This document shows positions 38,039 to 51,636 of a DNA stretch of 64,000 nucleotides, piece after piece. A program made the translations under genes and the position numbers. Source of the stretch: Streptococcus uberis (GTDB lineage Bacteria > Bacillota > Bacilli > Lactobacillales > Streptococcaceae). The stretch covers positions 653,001 to 717,000 of the forward strand of contig NZ_LS483397.1 in assembly GCF_900475595.1 (NCBI RefSeq). Direction: 5' to 3'. The notes beneath the pieces were generated by a model. The model saw nothing but the letters and a program-made list of their open reading frames with translations. It was not told the DNA's origin and did not search any database. The stretch's first letter is position 1, and each line of letters starts with the position of its first letter.

Positions 38039-38574
38039 TGACAAAAAAAGAACTGGCTCTGATTGAGCAATATGCGAAAAGTCTCGTTGAAGTAGCAATC
38101 GAGAAAGATTTCTTAAATGCTTTGAAGGAAGATGTTTATGCTATTCTTGAAACCATGAAAGCATCAAATCTCGATAAAATATTATCAAGTCTTGCTTATG
38201 CTCCAGATGATAAGGCAAATTTAGTTAGGTTACTGAAAGATTCTAGTTCAGTTTATGTAAACAATTTTCTTGATGTGGTCCTTCAAAATCAAAGAGAGTA
38301 TTTATTATTTGATATGCTCAAAACAGTTTTGAAAGAAATCGCTCAAGAAACAAACACCTATGATGTAACTGTTACATCAGCAATACCTCTTACTGAGGAA
38401 CAAAAAAATCGTGTCATATCTGTTGTTATGTCTAAGTTTGGCATCCAAACAGGTCGTTTAATTGAAACAATTGATGCTTCTATTATTGGAGGCTTCATTA
38501 TTTCAGTTAATAATCAAGTTATTGATACAAGTATTAAACGACAATTACATGACTTTAAAATGAAATTAATATAG
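38038..38574 (+). CDS. atpH: F1Fo-ATPase subunit delta
   Basis: Joins the peripheral stalk to the alpha3beta3 head. The 178-aa protein has an N-terminal helical bundle ([15 protein letters not shown]) and the C-terminal segment [28 protein letters not shown] that defines the family. One-base overlap with atpF. Confidence 0.95.
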
Positions 38575-38586
38575 AAAGTGGTGTGA

Positions 38587-40095
<1,509 letters not shown>

Positions 40096-40113
40096 TAGTG
40101 GGAGGATACTAGT

Positions 40114-40989
40114 ATGGCAGGCTCTCTAAGTGAAATTAAAGCAAAAATTAATTCTACTGAGAAAACAAGTAAAATAACAAGTGCCATGCGGATGGTTTCT
40201 TCAGCCAAACTCGTTAAATCTGAACAATCAGCTCGCGATTTTCAGATTTATGCATCAAAAATTCGCCAAATTACTACTGATTTATTAAAAGCAGAGTTAA
40301 CCTCAGGATCTACAAATCCTATGTTAGTTTCTCGTCCTGTAAAGAAAACAGGTTATATTGTCATTACTTCAGATAAAGGACTAGTTGGAGGATACAACTC
40401 CAAAATCTTAAAATCAGTAATGGAAATGATTGAGGAATACCATGCGGATGGAAGTTATTCCATTATATCAATTGGAAGTGTAGGTTCTGATTTCTTCAAG
40501 GCAAGAGGTATGAATGTATCTTTTGAACTTCGCGGCTTAGCAGATCAACCTAGCTTTGAAGAAGTTGGAAAAATTATTTCTCAGTCAGTAGCAATGTATC
40601 AAAATGAGATTTTTGATGAGCTGTATGTTTGTTATAATCACCATGTCAATAGTTTAACTAGTCAGGTTCGTGTTCAGCAAATGTTACCTATTTCAGATTT
40701 AGTAGCTGAAGAAGCTAATGATGAAGGAGTAGTTGGTTTTGAATTAGAACCAGATAGAGATACAATCCTAAATCAATTATTACCTCAATTTACAGAGAGT
40801 TTGATTTATGGAGCTATTATTGATGCTAAAACTGCTGAACATGCTGCTGGAATGACAGCCATGCAAACAGCAACTGATAACGCTAAAAATGTTATCAATG
40901 ATTTAACGATTCAATACAATAGGGCTCGTCAAGCAGCAATTACGCAAGAAATTACAGAAATTGTTGCTGGTGCGAATGCTTTAGAGTAG
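40114..40989 (+). CDS. atpG: F1Fo-ATPase subunit gamma
   Basis: Central rotor shaft, 291 aa. N-terminal [32 protein letters not shown] and C-terminal [29 protein letters not shown] coiled-coil helices match the family. GGGAGG precedes the ATG. A 122-nt gap with two hairpins separates it from atpD. Confidence 0.96.
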   Translation: MAGSLSEIKAKINSTEKTSKITSAMRMVSSAKLVKSEQSARDFQIYASKIRQITTDLLKAELTSGSTNPMLVSRPVKKTGYIVITSDKGLVGGYNSKILKSVMEMIEEYHADGSYSIISIGSVGSDFFKARGMNVSFELRGLADQPSFEEVGKIISQSVAMYQNEIFDELYVCYNHHVNSLTSQVRVQQMLPISDLVAEEANDEGVVGFELEPDRDTILNQLLPQFTESLIYGAIIDAKTAEHAAGMTAMQTATDNAKNVINDLTIQYNRARQAAITQEITEIVAGANALE

Positions 40990-41025
40990 GCAAAGAGATA
41001 CAATCTTGCAAAAACAAGTTATAGT

Positions 41026-41082
41026 GACTCTTTTTATTGATGAGATAAAGAGAAATTGGAGAAACCTTGCCTATTTGGCAAG
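41026..41082 (+). other. Intercistronic hairpins between atpG and atpD
   Basis: CTCTTT / AAAGAG (about 41029-41052) and a perfect CTTGCC-tattt-GGCAAG hairpin (41066-41082) lie in the 122-nt spacer. The second lacks a proper T run, so it may be an mRNA processing or attenuation structure rather than a full terminator. Confidence 0.4.
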
Positions 41083-41111
41083 TGTTTTAAAACTGACATA
41101 AGGAGAAATAA

Positions 41112-42518
<1,407 letters not shown>

Positions 42519-42531
42519 TGAGGTGTAACTT

Positions 42532-42948
42532 ATGACACAAATGACCGTTCAGGTAGTAACACCAGATGGTATGAAATATGATCACCAAGCCAAATTTATT
42601 TCCGTTGAAACGACTGATGGTGAGATGGGAATTCTACCACGACATATCAATTTGATTGCTCCCCTTGTTATCCATGAAATGAAAATTCGTCGCACAGATG
42701 ATGATAATCATGTGGATTGGGTTGCTATTAATGGTGGTATTATTGAAATTAAAGATAATGTGGTAACAATAGTAGCAGATTCTGCTGAGCGTTCGCGTGA
42801 TATTGATGTTAGCCGTGCCGAACGTGCTAAGTTAAGAGCTGAACGCGAGATTGAAGCTGCCAAGTCAGCACATGATATTGATGAGGTTCAACGAGCTCAA
42901 GTAGCCTTAAGACGTGCCTTGAATCGTATCAATGTTGGTAATAAATAA
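42532..42948 (+). CDS. atpC: F1Fo-ATPase subunit epsilon
   Basis: Central-stalk regulatory subunit, 138 aa: an N-terminal beta sandwich ([33 protein letters not shown]) and a C-terminal two-helix domain that can inhibit ATP hydrolysis. Last gene of the operon, followed by a terminator. Confidence 0.96.
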   Translation: MTQMTVQVVTPDGMKYDHQAKFISVETTDGEMGILPRHINLIAPLVIHEMKIRRTDDDNHVDWVAINGGIIEIKDNVVTIVADSAERSRDIDVSRAERAKLRAEREIEAAKSAHDIDEVQRAQVALRRALNRINVGNK

Positions 42949-42978
42949 AAATAGTCTCTCTTGAAGAGTCTATTTTTT
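42948..42978 (+). terminator. Terminator of the atp operon
   Basis: AAATAG-t-CTCT / AGAG-t-CTATTT stem with one internal mismatch, then a T tract. Confidence 0.8.
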
Positions 42979-43014
42979 TACCCTAAAAAAGCTATCATCA
43001 TCCTTCAATTTTTT

Positions 43015-43023
43015 TGATATAAT
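43015..43023 (+). promoter_or_regulatory. Extended -10 promoter directly before the DUF1146 gene
   Basis: TGATATAAT ends 6 nt before the ATG at 43030, so the transcript should begin at about the start codon. No ribosome-binding site is seen. Confidence 0.65.
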
Positions 43024-43029
43024 AAGCAT

Positions 43030-43254
43030 ATGGAATATATTAATAATTTATTAAAACTCATTAGTCACCTACTGTTTATCGGTATTAGTTTTCAGTTGTT
43101 GATGGATATTTTTGATTGGTCAAAAATAACACGACATCATCTTGAAAATATTGGTAAGATAAAGCTTTTTGTTTTTTTCTTAGCCATTATCATGGGCTAT
43201 CTTGTGAGTCATTTTATGCTTGAATTGATTCAAATGAGTCAAACACTCTTTTAG
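43030..43254 (+). CDS. DUF1146 small membrane protein
   Basis: A 74-aa protein with two hydrophobic segments (about 8-27 and 48-68) separated by a basic loop. Size, topology and position between atpC and murA match the DUF1146 (YwzB-like) family of Firmicutes; the function is unknown. It probably begins on a leaderless transcript (see its promoter). Confidence 0.8.
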   Translation: MEYINNLLKLISHLLFIGISFQLLMDIFDWSKITRHHLENIGKIKLFVFFLAIIMGYLVSHFMLELIQMSQTLF

Positions 43255-43328
43255 TGTTCGAAAAAGGTAGAAAGGTTAGATTTGTGATATAATTTTGATA
43301 TTACTTGTCAAATGAAATGGAGAAGAAA

Positions 43329-44600
43329 GTGGATAAAATAGTCATTGAAGGTGGTCAAACCAGATTACAAGGTGAAGTTGTTGTAGAAGGAGCAAAAAAT
43401 GCAGTTCTTCCATTGTTAGCAGCAACAATATTAGCTTCAAAAGGTAAAACTCTTTTGAGAAATGTACCTATTCTTTCTGACGTTTATACAATGAATAATG
43501 TTGTAAGAGGTCTAGATATTACAGTCGACTTTGACGAAGAAAGAAATGAAATAAGTGTCGATGCTTCAGGAAACATTCTAGATGAAGCGCCTTATGAGTA
43601 CGTTAGCCAAATGCGCGCTTCAATTGTTGTACTAGGCCCTATCCTAGCTCGAAATGGACATGCAAAAGTATCCATGCCAGGAGGCTGCACAATTGGTAGC
43701 CGTCCAATTGATTTGCATTTAAAAGGGTTAGAAGCTATGGGGGCAGTTATCAAACAAAGTGGTGGTGATATCACTGCAACTGCTTCAAAACTAAAAGGTG
43801 CAACGATTTATATGGACTTTCCGTCTGTAGGGGCTACTCAAAATTTAATGATGGCTGCTACCTTAGCAGATGGCGTGACAGTTATTGAGAATGCAGCGAG
43901 AGAACCAGAGATTGTTGACTTAGCACAACTCTTGAATAAAATGGGTGCCAAAGTGAGAGGTGCCGGAACAGAAACCTTAACCATTAAAGGTGTTGCAGAA
44001 CTTGTCGGTGTTGAACATGATGTGGTTCAAGATCGCATCGAAGCGGGAACTTTTATGGTCGCAGCAGCTATGACATCAGGTGATGTCCTTATCAAAGATG
44101 CGGTTTGGGAGCATAATCGTCCATTAATCTCAAAATTGAAGGAAATGGGTGTTTCCGTAACGGAAGAAGAAAATGGCATTCGCGTTCAATCTCAGGTTGA
44201 AAACTTAAAACCTGTCACCGTTAAAACATTGCCTCATCCAGGTTTTCCTACGGATATGCAAGCTCAATTTACAGCATTAATGGCTGTTGTCAAAGGCGAA
44301 TCAACAATGATCGAAACGGTATTCGAAAACCGTTTCCAACATTTAGAAGAATTGCGTCGTATGGGCTTACACTCAGAAGTATTGCGTGATACTGCAATGA
44401 TTCATGGTGGTGAAGAATTACAAGGCGCACCTGTAATGTCTACTGATTTAAGAGCAAGTGCGGCATTAATCCTTAGTGGTCTCGTTGCCCAGGGAAAAAC
44501 AACGGTTACAAAATTAAGTCATCTTGATCGTGGTTATTATCAATTTCATCAAAAACTTGCAAAATTAGGAGCAAAAATCGAACGTATAAGTGAGGACTAA
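43329..44600 (+). CDS. murA: UDP-N-acetylglucosamine 1-carboxyvinyltransferase
   Basis: First committed enzyme of peptidoglycan synthesis, transferring enolpyruvate to UDP-GlcNAc; target of fosfomycin. The 423-aa protein has [13 protein letters not shown] with the catalytic Lys, [17 protein letters not shown] with the fosfomycin-reactive Cys (about residue 118), and [10 protein letters not shown]. Start: GTG at 43329 with GGAG at 43319-43322; TTG 43305 and ATG 43317 are in frame but less consistent with the family. An extended -10 TGATATAAT (43285-43293) lies upstream. Streptococci have two MurA paralogues. Confidence 0.93.
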   Translation: MDKIVIEGGQTRLQGEVVVEGAKNAVLPLLAATILASKGKTLLRNVPILSDVYTMNNVVRGLDITVDFDEERNEISVDASGNILDEAPYEYVSQMRASIVVLGPILARNGHAKVSMPGGCTIGSRPIDLHLKGLEAMGAVIKQSGGDITATASKLKGATIYMDFPSVGATQNLMMAATLADGVTVIENAAREPEIVDLAQLLNKMGAKVRGAGTETLTIKGVAELVGVEHDVVQDRIEAGTFMVAAAMTSGDVLIKDAVWEHNRPLISKLKEMGVSVTEEENGIRVQSQVENLKPVTVKTLPHPGFPTDMQAQFTALMAVVKGESTMIETVFENRFQHLEELRRMGLHSEVLRDTAMIHGGEELQGAPVMSTDLRASAALILSGLVAQGKTTVTKLSHLDRGYYQFHQKLAKLGAKIERISED

Positions 44601-44603
44601 AAC

Positions 44604-44792
44604 ATGTCAAGTGGTTGGAGATATGTGGTTCGGCAAGTAGGTTTACTATTACTTGTTGCATTACTAGCTTGTCTATTTTTAGCGATCGGTTTAATGGTGG
44701 GATATAGTGTTATTGGCGACGGCCAATATGCTAGTTCCATTTTATCCATTGACAAATGGACAGATTTAATTCATAAATTTACAGGAAAGTAG
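44604..44792 (+). CDS. epuA: EpuA-like small membrane protein
   Basis: A 62-aa protein with one membrane helix (about 11-33). In streptococci this gene sits between murA and endA, as here, and is annotated EpuA or 'RNA polymerase subunit beta family protein'; it has no RNA polymerase catalytic sequence. Its role is not established. It follows murA by 3 nt, so it is co-transcribed. Confidence 0.8.
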   Translation: MSSGWRYVVRQVGLLLLVALLACLFLAIGLMVGYSVIGDGQYASSILSIDKWTDLIHKFTGK

Positions 44793-44823
44793 GGATTGAC
44801 CTACTTTTTCAATGAGAGGAAAC

Positions 44824-45702
44824 ATGTCAAATAAACACCCAAGTGGCAAAAAAATAAGTGCCATTCTAATAGCTCTGCTCATTACAGGATTAACAGCTCT
44901 TTCTCAGGGCAATCAATCTGCCAATAATCCAATTGCTCATGTTTTGCAGAGCATTTCCGGGCAGGGAAATAGGCAGAGCAATCAAAAAGATTCTCAAAAT
45001 CCGGATACTCCCAGTTATCAATTAGCAAGTTCTGTGCTTACAAATCAAGTCAAGCAACAATTAGGTAATCAGATTGAATGGAATGGCGCCGGAGCTTTTA
45101 TTATTAATCACAATAAGACAGATTTAAAGGCAAAAGTTTCAAGTTTACCTTACGCACATAATGAAACGAAAATGGTACAAGGTCAAAAGGTACCAAGTCG
45201 AGCTAATGCCTTACTTGCTCGCTCAACGAGACAATATAGAGATCGAAACGAAACTGGAAATGGTTATACTTTTTGGAAACCAGTTGGATGGCATCAAATA
45301 CATGGTCTATCAGGGGAATATGACCATGCCGTTGATCGCGGGCATTTATTAGGCTATGCCTTAGTCGGAGGATTAAAAGGTTTTGATGCTTCAACAAGTA
45401 ATCCAGAGAACATTGCTGTTCAAATGTCATGGGCTAACCAAGCATATCTGTCCGATTCTACTGGACAAAATTACTATGAAACCTTAATTCGAAAAAGTTT
45501 AGATAAGAATAAGCGGGTTCGCTATCGAGTGACCTTAATTTATGAAGGTGACAATCTGATTTCGAGTGGTAGTCATTTGGAAGCAAAGTCGGATGATGGC
45601 AGCTTAGAATTCAATGTTTTTGTACCAAATGTTCAAAAAGGGTTAAAAATGAATTACTATAATGGTAGCGTTGAAAAAGATGCTTACCAGAAAGCAAGTT
45701 AA
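44824..45702 (+). CDS. endA: Membrane-anchored or secreted DNA/RNA non-specific endonuclease (EndA-like)
   Basis: A 292-aa beta-beta-alpha-metal nuclease. It has an N-terminal signal-anchor (about 10-27), a low-complexity Asn/Gln/Ser linker, and the catalytic DRGHLLGYALVGG (about 173-185) followed by NPENIAVQMSWANQA with the Mg2+-binding Asn. Pneumococcal EndA degrades DNA during transformation and can dismantle neutrophil traps. The ATG at 44824 is preferred over ATG 44812 because GAGAGGA lies between them. The murA-epuA-endA order is conserved. Confidence 0.92.
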   Translation: MSNKHPSGKKISAILIALLITGLTALSQGNQSANNPIAHVLQSISGQGNRQSNQKDSQNPDTPSYQLASSVLTNQVKQQLGNQIEWNGAGAFIINHNKTDLKAKVSSLPYAHNETKMVQGQKVPSRANALLARSTRQYRDRNETGNGYTFWKPVGWHQIHGLSGEYDHAVDRGHLLGYALVGGLKGFDASTSNPENIAVQMSWANQAYLSDSTGQNYYETLIRKSLDKNKRVRYRVTLIYEGDNLISSGSHLEAKSDDGSLEFNVFVPNVQKGLKMNYYNGSVEKDAYQKAS

Positions 45703-45738
45703 TGCGGAAAGAACAAAGGAATGCCTTTAGAAATCTTA

Positions 45739-45767
45739 TTGTCATTTTGGTACTTTTTTGATAGAAT
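45739..45767 (+). promoter_or_regulatory. pheS promoter
   Basis: TTGTCA (45739-45744) and TAGAAT (45762-45767), 17 bp apart, with TG at 45759-45760 (extended -10). Transcription would start at about 45774. Confidence 0.75.
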
Positions 45768-45773
45768 AATAGT

Positions 45774-45975
45774 AATTGAATAGAAGTCAGCAAGACTAGT
45801 AATTACAGGGAAATCACCAGGGATTGAGGGCCATAGACTGGAAGCCTTCTTGATGAAAGTGTAATGAATTCACTTGCCAAATGACTGTTAATTAAGGTCT
45901 GACAAGTCAGATAAAAACGGATGGTACCGCGTGTCAACGCTCCGATATATTGGAGTATTGGCATGCTTTTTTTAT
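45774..45975 (+). ncRNA. T-box leader (tRNA-Phe-sensing) of pheS
   Basis: The T-box core GGATGGTACCGCG lies at 45919-45931; its TGGT (45922-45925) is complementary to a tRNA 3' end ACCA, as expected for tRNA-Phe with discriminator A. A terminator hairpin (45929-45943 with 45952-45966) and a T run (45967-45973) follow and compete with the antiterminator. A TTC codon at 45869-45871 or 45847-45849 in the stem I region is the likely specifier. This leader fills the 302-nt gap before pheS. Confidence 0.9.
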
Positions 45976-46004
45976 GATTTATTGTTCCAATCAAGGGGGA
46001 AAAA

Positions 46005-47048
46005 ATGGATTTACAACAACAATTAGAAGAACTGAAACAGCAAACACTTGAACACTTAACATCATTAACTGGTGATCATAGTAAAGAACTCCAAGACTTA
46101 AAGGTTTCAGTCTTAGGGAAGAAAGGGACATTAACTGAACTATTAAAAGGGCTTAAAGATTTGTCTGCAGACATGCGTCCAATTATTGGAAAACAGGTTA
46201 ATCAAGTGCGTGATGTCCTCAATACAGCTTTTGAAGAACAAGCTAGAATTGTAGAAGAAGCCAAAATTCAGGCAAAATTAGAGTCTGAAAGTATTGATGT
46301 TACCTTGCCTGGACGCCAAATGAAACTGGGTAATAGACATATCTTGACACAAACTAGCGAAGAAATTGAAGACATCTTCTTAGGTATGGGCTTCCAAATC
46401 GTTGATGGTTTTGAAGTTGAAAAAGATTATTATAACTTTGAACGCATGAATCTTCCAAAAGATCATCCGGCGCGTGATATGCAAGATACTTTCTATATCA
46501 CTGAAGAAATATTACTTCGTACCCACACCAGTCCCGTTCAAGCACGTACTTTGGATCAACACGATTTTTCTAAGGGTCCCCTTAAAATGGTATCTCCAGG
46601 TCGAGTTTTCCGTCGTGATACAGATGATGCTACTCATTCACACCAATTTCATCAGATTGAAGGATTAGTCGTTGGTAAAAATATTTCAATGGGTGACCTA
46701 AAAGGGACCTTGGAAATGATTATTAAGAAGATGTTTGGTGAAGAGCGTAAGATTCGCCTACGTCCTTCTTACTTCCCATTTACAGAGCCATCTGTTGAGG
46801 TTGACGTCTCATGTTTCAAATGTGGTGGTAAGGGTTGTAATGTATGTAAAGGAACTGGTTGGATTGAAATCCTTGGTGCAGGTATGGTTCACCCACGTGT
46901 TCTTGAAATGTCAGGTGTGAATTCAGAAGAGTATTCTGGTTTTGCCTTCGGCCTTGGACAAGAACGTATTGCCATGCTTCGTTATGGGATTAATGATATT
47001 CGTGGATTCTATCAGGGAGACATGCGTTTTTCAGAACAATTCAAATAA
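46005..47048 (+). CDS. pheS: Phenylalanyl-tRNA synthetase alpha subunit
   Basis: Catalytic subunit charging tRNA-Phe, 347 aa: N-terminal coiled coil for tRNA contact, then a class II core with motif 2 [22 protein letters not shown] (about 203-224) and motif 3 [18 protein letters not shown] (about 311-328). [17 protein letters not shown] contains four cysteines that may bind zinc; this is seen in some Firmicutes PheS. Controlled by the upstream T-box. Confidence 0.97.
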   Translation: MDLQQQLEELKQQTLEHLTSLTGDHSKELQDLKVSVLGKKGTLTELLKGLKDLSADMRPIIGKQVNQVRDVLNTAFEEQARIVEEAKIQAKLESESIDVTLPGRQMKLGNRHILTQTSEEIEDIFLGMGFQIVDGFEVEKDYYNFERMNLPKDHPARDMQDTFYITEEILLRTHTSPVQARTLDQHDFSKGPLKMVSPGRVFRRDTDDATHSHQFHQIEGLVVGKNISMGDLKGTLEMIIKKMFGEERKIRLRPSYFPFTEPSVEVDVSCFKCGGKGCNVCKGTGWIEILGAGMVHPRVLEMSGVNSEEYSGFAFGLGQERIAMLRYGINDIRGFYQGDMRFSEQFK

Positions 47049-47094
47049 AAAGGGTCTTGTTCAAAGTAATTGATGAATTTTTGGGGGAATTGCC

Positions 47095-47619
47095 ATGCAG
47101 AAAGAACTATCCATTGACCTGGTAAAAGATGAAGAAGTCGCAATATTAAGAGACTTAGCCATTCAGACATTTACTGAAACCTTTGGCGGTCATAACACCG
47201 ATGAACAGTTACAAGAGTTTTTTGAACAAGATTATACCTTAGAGGTCCTCGGCAAAGAATTAAAAAGTACTGAAAATGAAGTCTATTTTTTGAGAAGAGA
47301 CGGGGAAGTCGTTGGTTACCTCAAAGTCAATTGGGGAGAGGATCAAACAGAGCAAGAGTTAGAGGACTCTTTTGAAATTCAAAGAATTTATATCTTAAAT
47401 GCCTATCAAGGTCATGGTTTGGGTAAATTTCTTTTTGAATTTGCTTTGGAAAGAGCTTATGCTTCTGGGAAGAGCTGGGCATGGTTAGGTGTTTGGGAAA
47501 ATAATCTAAAGGCTCAAGCCCTTTATCGCAAATATGGATTTGAAAAGTTTTCTGAGCATTCCTTTGCCGTTGGTGATCTAGTAGACACTGACTGGTTAAT
47601 GAAAAAAGCCTTAAAATAG
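47095..47619 (+). CDS. GNAT N-acetyltransferase between pheS and pheT
   Basis: A 174-aa GNAT protein. The [27 protein letters not shown] segment (motif A, acetyl-CoA pyrophosphate loop QGHGLG) and [23 protein letters not shown] (motif B) are typical. The acceptor is unknown; similarity to spermidine-type acetyltransferases is possible. It has its own GGGGGAAT ribosome site and lies within the pheST transcript, 14 nt before pheT. Confidence 0.87.
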   Translation: MQKELSIDLVKDEEVAILRDLAIQTFTETFGGHNTDEQLQEFFEQDYTLEVLGKELKSTENEVYFLRRDGEVVGYLKVNWGEDQTEQELEDSFEIQRIYILNAYQGHGLGKFLFEFALERAYASGKSWAWLGVWENNLKAQALYRKYGFEKFSEHSFAVGDLVDTDWLMKKALK

Positions 47620-47633
47620 AAAGAAAGAGTAGT

Positions 47634-50039
47634 ATGTTAGTATCTTATAAATGGTTAAAAGAATTAGTTGCGATTGATGTTCCATCAGCAGAATTAGCTG
47701 AAAAAATGTCAACGACTGGTATCGAAGTTGAAGGTGTCGAAATTCCTGCTGAAGGACTGTCGAAATTAGTAGTTGGTCATGTCTTATCTTGTGAAGATGT
47801 GCCTGAAACACATTTACATCTTTGTCAGGTTGATACTGGAGATGATGAACCGCGCCAGATTGTTTGTGGTGCACCTAATGTTAGAGCAGGAATCAAGGTC
47901 ATTGTTGCTATTCCTGGAGCCCGTATTGCGGATAATTACAAAATTAAAAAAGGTAAAATCAGAGGAATGGAATCTCTAGGAATGATTTGTTCTCTCCAAG
48001 AATTAGGTCTTCCTGATGCCATAATTCCAAAAGAATTTTCGGAAGGTATTCAAATCCTGCCAGATAATGCTATTCCTGGTGACTCTATTTTCTCATACCT
48101 CGATTTAGATGATGAAATCATTGAATTATCCATCACGCCAAACCGTGCGGATGCCCTATCAATGCGTGGTGTGGCACATGAAGTGGCTGCTATTTATGGT
48201 AAAGAGCTTAAATTCCCAGTTAAGATCCCTCAGGAAAGCTCAAAAGCTACTTCTGATTTGATTTCAGTTGCAATTGAATCAGATAAGGTCTTAACTTATG
48301 CAAGTCGTGTGGTTGAAAATGTAACCGTGCAAGCAAGTCCTCAATGGTTACAGAACCGTCTTATGAATGCTGGCATCCGTCCTATTAACAATGTTGTCGA
48401 TGTGACGAATTATGTGCTCCTTTACTTTGGCCAACCCATGCATGCTTTTGATTTCAATAAATTTGAATCAGGTGACATTCTTGCCCGTCAAGCTCGCAAT
48501 GGTGAAAAAATAGTAACTCTAGATGGTGAAGAACGTGACTTGATTGATCAGGATATCGTCATTGCTGTCAATGACAAACCTGTTGCTTTAGCAGGTGTCA
48601 TGGGTGGGAAAGCTACTGAAATTGATTCTCATTCGAAAACAGTTGTTTTAGAAGCTGCCGTATTTGATGGAAAGGCCATTCGTAAGACAAGTGGCCGTCT
48701 AAACCTCCGCTCAGAGTCCTCTTCGCGCTTTGAAAAAGGTGTTAACTATGATACAGTCATTGAAGCCCTTGACTTTGCGGCAGCTATGTTAGAAGAATTA
48801 GCTGGTGGGCAAGTACTAGCAGGTTACCTTCAAGCTGGACAAGTGCCAACAGAACCTGTTCAAGTATTAACAACCTTAGATTACGTTAATGTCCGTCTGG
48901 GTACAAATTTAGCTTATTCTGACATTGAGGATGTCTTTGCCAAGCTTGGCTTTGGCTTGGCTGGAGATGCGCAAGCCTTTACTGTCTCAGTTCCACGCCG
49001 TCGCTGGGATATTAGCATTCAGGCTGATTTGGTTGAAGAAATTGCGCGAATCTACGGCTATGATAAGCTTCCAACGACTCTTCCAGAAGCTGGCGGAACA
49101 GCTGGTGAATTGACCGCTAGTCAGCTTTTACGGAGACGTGTTCGCGCTATCGCCGAAGGAGCAGGGCTAACAGAAATTATTTCTTATGCTCTAACGACAC
49201 CAGAGAAAGCACAGGCTTTTGCTATTGAAAGTAGCCATTTGACGGAATTGATGTGGCCTATGACCATTGAGCGTTCGGCTTTACGTCAAAATATCGTGTC
49301 TGGTATGTTAGATACCATTGCCTACAACGTTGCTCGTAAACAAAAGAATTTAGCTATCTATGAAATTGGAAAAGTTTTTGAACAAAATGCTGATCCGAAA
49401 GTGGACCTTCCAAATGAAAGGGATACCTTTGCCTTTGCCTTAACAGGTTTAGTTGCTGAAAAAGATTTTCAAACTCAAGCCACAGCAGTTGATTTCTATT
49501 ATGCAAAAGGGATTTTAGAAAGCTTATTTAGCAAATTAAACCTTAAAGTAACCTTTGTGGCTGAAAAAGATATGGCAAGCATGCACCCAGGCCGTACAGC
49601 TAGAATTCTCTTAGGTGAAGAAACAATAGGGTTCCTAGGTCAAGTGCATCCTCAAGTAGCTAATGACTATGATATTCCTGAAACTTATGTGGCAGAATTA
49701 AATCTTCAAGCAATTGAGGCCAACATGGCTTCAACACAAATCTTTACTGAAATAAGCAAACAGCCCGCTGTTTCAAGGGATATTGCACTTTTGGTTGATG
49801 ACCAATTAAGCCATCAAGACATTGTTACGATCATTGAAGGCCTAGGGCTTAAATACCTAGAAAGTATCAAACTTTTTGATGTTTATGCTGGAGCAAATAT
49901 TGAGCCTGGTAAGAAATCTATGGCATATAGCTTAACTTTCCAAAATCCGCAAGAAAGTTTACGTGATGAAGAAGTTGCTAAGTACATGAATAAAATTAGC
50001 GAAGCTTTACTCGAAAAAGCTAATGCACAAGTTCGTTAA
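47634..50039 (+). CDS. pheT: Phenylalanyl-tRNA synthetase beta subunit
   Basis: Editing and tRNA-binding subunit, 801 aa. It has an N-terminal EMAP/OB-like tRNA-binding domain (about 40-150), B3/B4 editing domain ([40 protein letters not shown]), B5, a degenerate class II core, and a C-terminal anticodon-binding FDX-ACB domain ending at the normal position. Full length. Confidence 0.97.
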   Translation: MLVSYKWLKELVAIDVPSAELAEKMSTTGIEVEGVEIPAEGLSKLVVGHVLSCEDVPETHLHLCQVDTGDDEPRQIVCGAPNVRAGIKVIVAIPGARIADNYKIKKGKIRGMESLGMICSLQELGLPDAIIPKEFSEGIQILPDNAIPGDSIFSYLDLDDEIIELSITPNRADALSMRGVAHEVAAIYGKELKFPVKIPQESSKATSDLISVAIESDKVLTYASRVVENVTVQASPQWLQNRLMNAGIRPINNVVDVTNYVLLYFGQPMHAFDFNKFESGDILARQARNGEKIVTLDGEERDLIDQDIVIAVNDKPVALAGVMGGKATEIDSHSKTVVLEAAVFDGKAIRKTSGRLNLRSESSSRFEKGVNYDTVIEALDFAAAMLEELAGGQVLAGYLQAGQVPTEPVQVLTTLDYVNVRLGTNLAYSDIEDVFAKLGFGLAGDAQAFTVSVPRRRWDISIQADLVEEIARIYGYDKLPTTLPEAGGTAGELTASQLLRRRVRAIAEGAGLTEIISYALTTPEKAQAFAIESSHLTELMWPMTIERSALRQNIVSGMLDTIAYNVARKQKNLAIYEIGKVFEQNADPKVDLPNERDTFAFALTGLVAEKDFQTQATAVDFYYAKGILESLFSKLNLKVTFVAEKDMASMHPGRTARILLGEETIGFLGQVHPQVANDYDIPETYVAELNLQAIEANMASTQIFTEISKQPAVSRDIALLVDDQLSHQDIVTIIEGLGLKYLESIKLFDVYAGANIEPGKKSMAYSLTFQNPQESLRDEEVAKYMNKISEALLEKANAQVR

Positions 50040-50140
50040 TGCTTAAAAGAACCTAGTCAAAACCATAAAGCACTCAAAGCTAAATGGTATAGATCTAGGC
50101 TCTTTTTTGTTATAATGGAAGAGTTTAAAGGAGTAATGAC

Positions 50141-50515
50141 ATGTATCAAACTGAAATATCTGGTGATTATTTATACCATACGACATCAAAAGGCTATGGC
50201 AGTTCAGTCGAATTATTTGGGGTGACAGAGGATGGTGAAACGCCAATGAGTCTCTTAAACATAGCACTCGCTTCTTGTGTCACCATGTGCCTTCAGTCCT
50301 ATTTTAATCTCTATCATAAGATATCGGAAATGCCTGTAAAGGTGAATGCAATCTATGATAATCGAGCTTTTCAATTGACGATTCGTCTACAAAATGAGAT
50401 TGATAAGGATGAAAAAGAAAAAATAGTTGCTTTTGTCAAAAGGAAATGTAGGGTTAGTCAATTACTTGCTGATGATGTTTCACTGATGATTAACTTCGTT
50501 ACCAATGTAGACTAA
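50141..50515 (+). CDS. OsmC/Ohr-family protein
   Basis: A 124-aa protein with the OsmC fold: GETPMSLLNIALASCVTMCLQSYF carries the conserved first cysteine (about residue 46) and FVKRKCRVSQLL the second (about 107), which together form the peroxide-reactive pair in this family. It may reduce organic hydroperoxides; the exact substrate is not deducible. A TATAAT-like -10 and AAAGGAG lie just upstream. Single gene before the ABC exporter. Confidence 0.85.
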   Translation: MYQTEISGDYLYHTTSKGYGSSVELFGVTEDGETPMSLLNIALASCVTMCLQSYFNLYHKISEMPVKVNAIYDNRAFQLTIRLQNEIDKDEKEKIVAFVKRKCRVSQLLADDVSLMINFVTNVD

Positions 50516-50544
50516 TAAGTTCAGAATTTAGGGGGATAAAGCTA

Positions 50545-51627
50545 TTGTTTTTAGCAATCAATGAAATAAAAGCGTCTAAGTTTAGGTATGGTTTAATTGT
50601 TGGTCTCTTATTTCTTGTGGCCTATCTTATGTTTTTTCTGTCAGGCTTAGCCTATGGTTTAATACAAGAAAATCGCTCAGCTATTGATTTATGGAAGGCG
50701 GACAAAGTCATTCTTTCTAAGAATGCCAACAATACTTTGAATCTGTCTACACTAGATATCAAGGATAAAGAAAAGATTGAGGCTTCTCATGTTAGTGCCT
50801 TAGCTCAAATGAACACTGTTGTTTGGAATAAAAAAGATCCGAAAGAGTCAGAAAAAGAGAAAGTAAGTATTTTTGGTATTAATCCAAATGAATTTTTGAA
50901 ACCTAAAATGATGAAGGGTCATGCCATTAGTTCAGATGAAGAAGTTGTTATTGATCAGTCACTTGCTAAGCGCTCGGGTTTTGACATAGGTGATAGCTTA
51001 TTTCTAGCGAATTCTGATCAAAGCCTAAAGATTGTTGGGATTAGTCAAAAGGCAACCTTTAACGTTTCTCCGGTTATTTATATTTCTTTAGATGGTTTCC
51101 AAAAGTTGACTCCTATGTCGTCTGGTAAGTATGGAAACAATAGTCAAAAGCTTAACGCATTTGTTGTTAAAGGGCACCTTAATTCTTATGATAAAGAAAA
51201 ATTCCAAATCTTATCTATTAAAAGCTTTATCAATAAGTTACCGGGATACAGTGCTCAAACAGTGACGTTTGGTTTCATGATAGGTTTTTTAATTGTTATT
51301 TCGGCAATTATCATTGGCATCTTTATGTATGTTTTAACAATCCAAAAAGCTCCAATCTTTGGAGTCATGAAAGCTCAGGGCATTTCAAATAAGACAATAG
51401 CAAATGCTGTATTATCTCAAACCTTTTTACTAAGCTTAATAGGCAGTGTTTTGGGATTAGTAGTCAATTGGTTGACTTCTTTACTTCTGCCGGAAACAGT
51501 TCCATTTCTAGGAAATTGGTATTTTTACGCTGTTATTTTTATGAGCATTATTCTATTTTCCTTACTTGGCACTCTTTTTTCTGTTTTGGCTATCGTCAGA
51601 ATAGAACCTTTAAAAGCAATTGGATAG
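50545..51627 (+). CDS. ABC exporter permease, FtsX/DevC type (HrtB-like)
   Basis: A 360-aa membrane protein with one N-terminal helix (about 16-38), a large extracytoplasmic MacB-like domain (about 40-235) and three C-terminal helices (about 240-350), the FtsX/DevC topology. N-terminal MFLAINEIKASKFRYGLI and gene order (permease then ATPase) resemble HrtBA haem exporters; that substrate is a guess. Start is TTG at 50545 with GGGGGA 8 nt upstream. The ATPase gene follows after 9 nt. Confidence 0.85.
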   Translation: MFLAINEIKASKFRYGLIVGLLFLVAYLMFFLSGLAYGLIQENRSAIDLWKADKVILSKNANNTLNLSTLDIKDKEKIEASHVSALAQMNTVVWNKKDPKESEKEKVSIFGINPNEFLKPKMMKGHAISSDEEVVIDQSLAKRSGFDIGDSLFLANSDQSLKIVGISQKATFNVSPVIYISLDGFQKLTPMSSGKYGNNSQKLNAFVVKGHLNSYDKEKFQILSIKSFINKLPGYSAQTVTFGFMIGFLIVISAIIIGIFMYVLTIQKAPIFGVMKAQGISNKTIANAVLSQTFLLSLIGSVLGLVVNWLTSLLLPETVPFLGNWYFYAVIFMSIILFSLLGTLFSVLAIVRIEPLKAIG

Positions 51628-51636
51628 GAGTTTTAA

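Noticed and set aside
44604..44792. EpuA as an RNA polymerase beta subunit
   Set aside because: Some databases carry that family name, but the 62-residue single-helix protein has no polymerase sequence.
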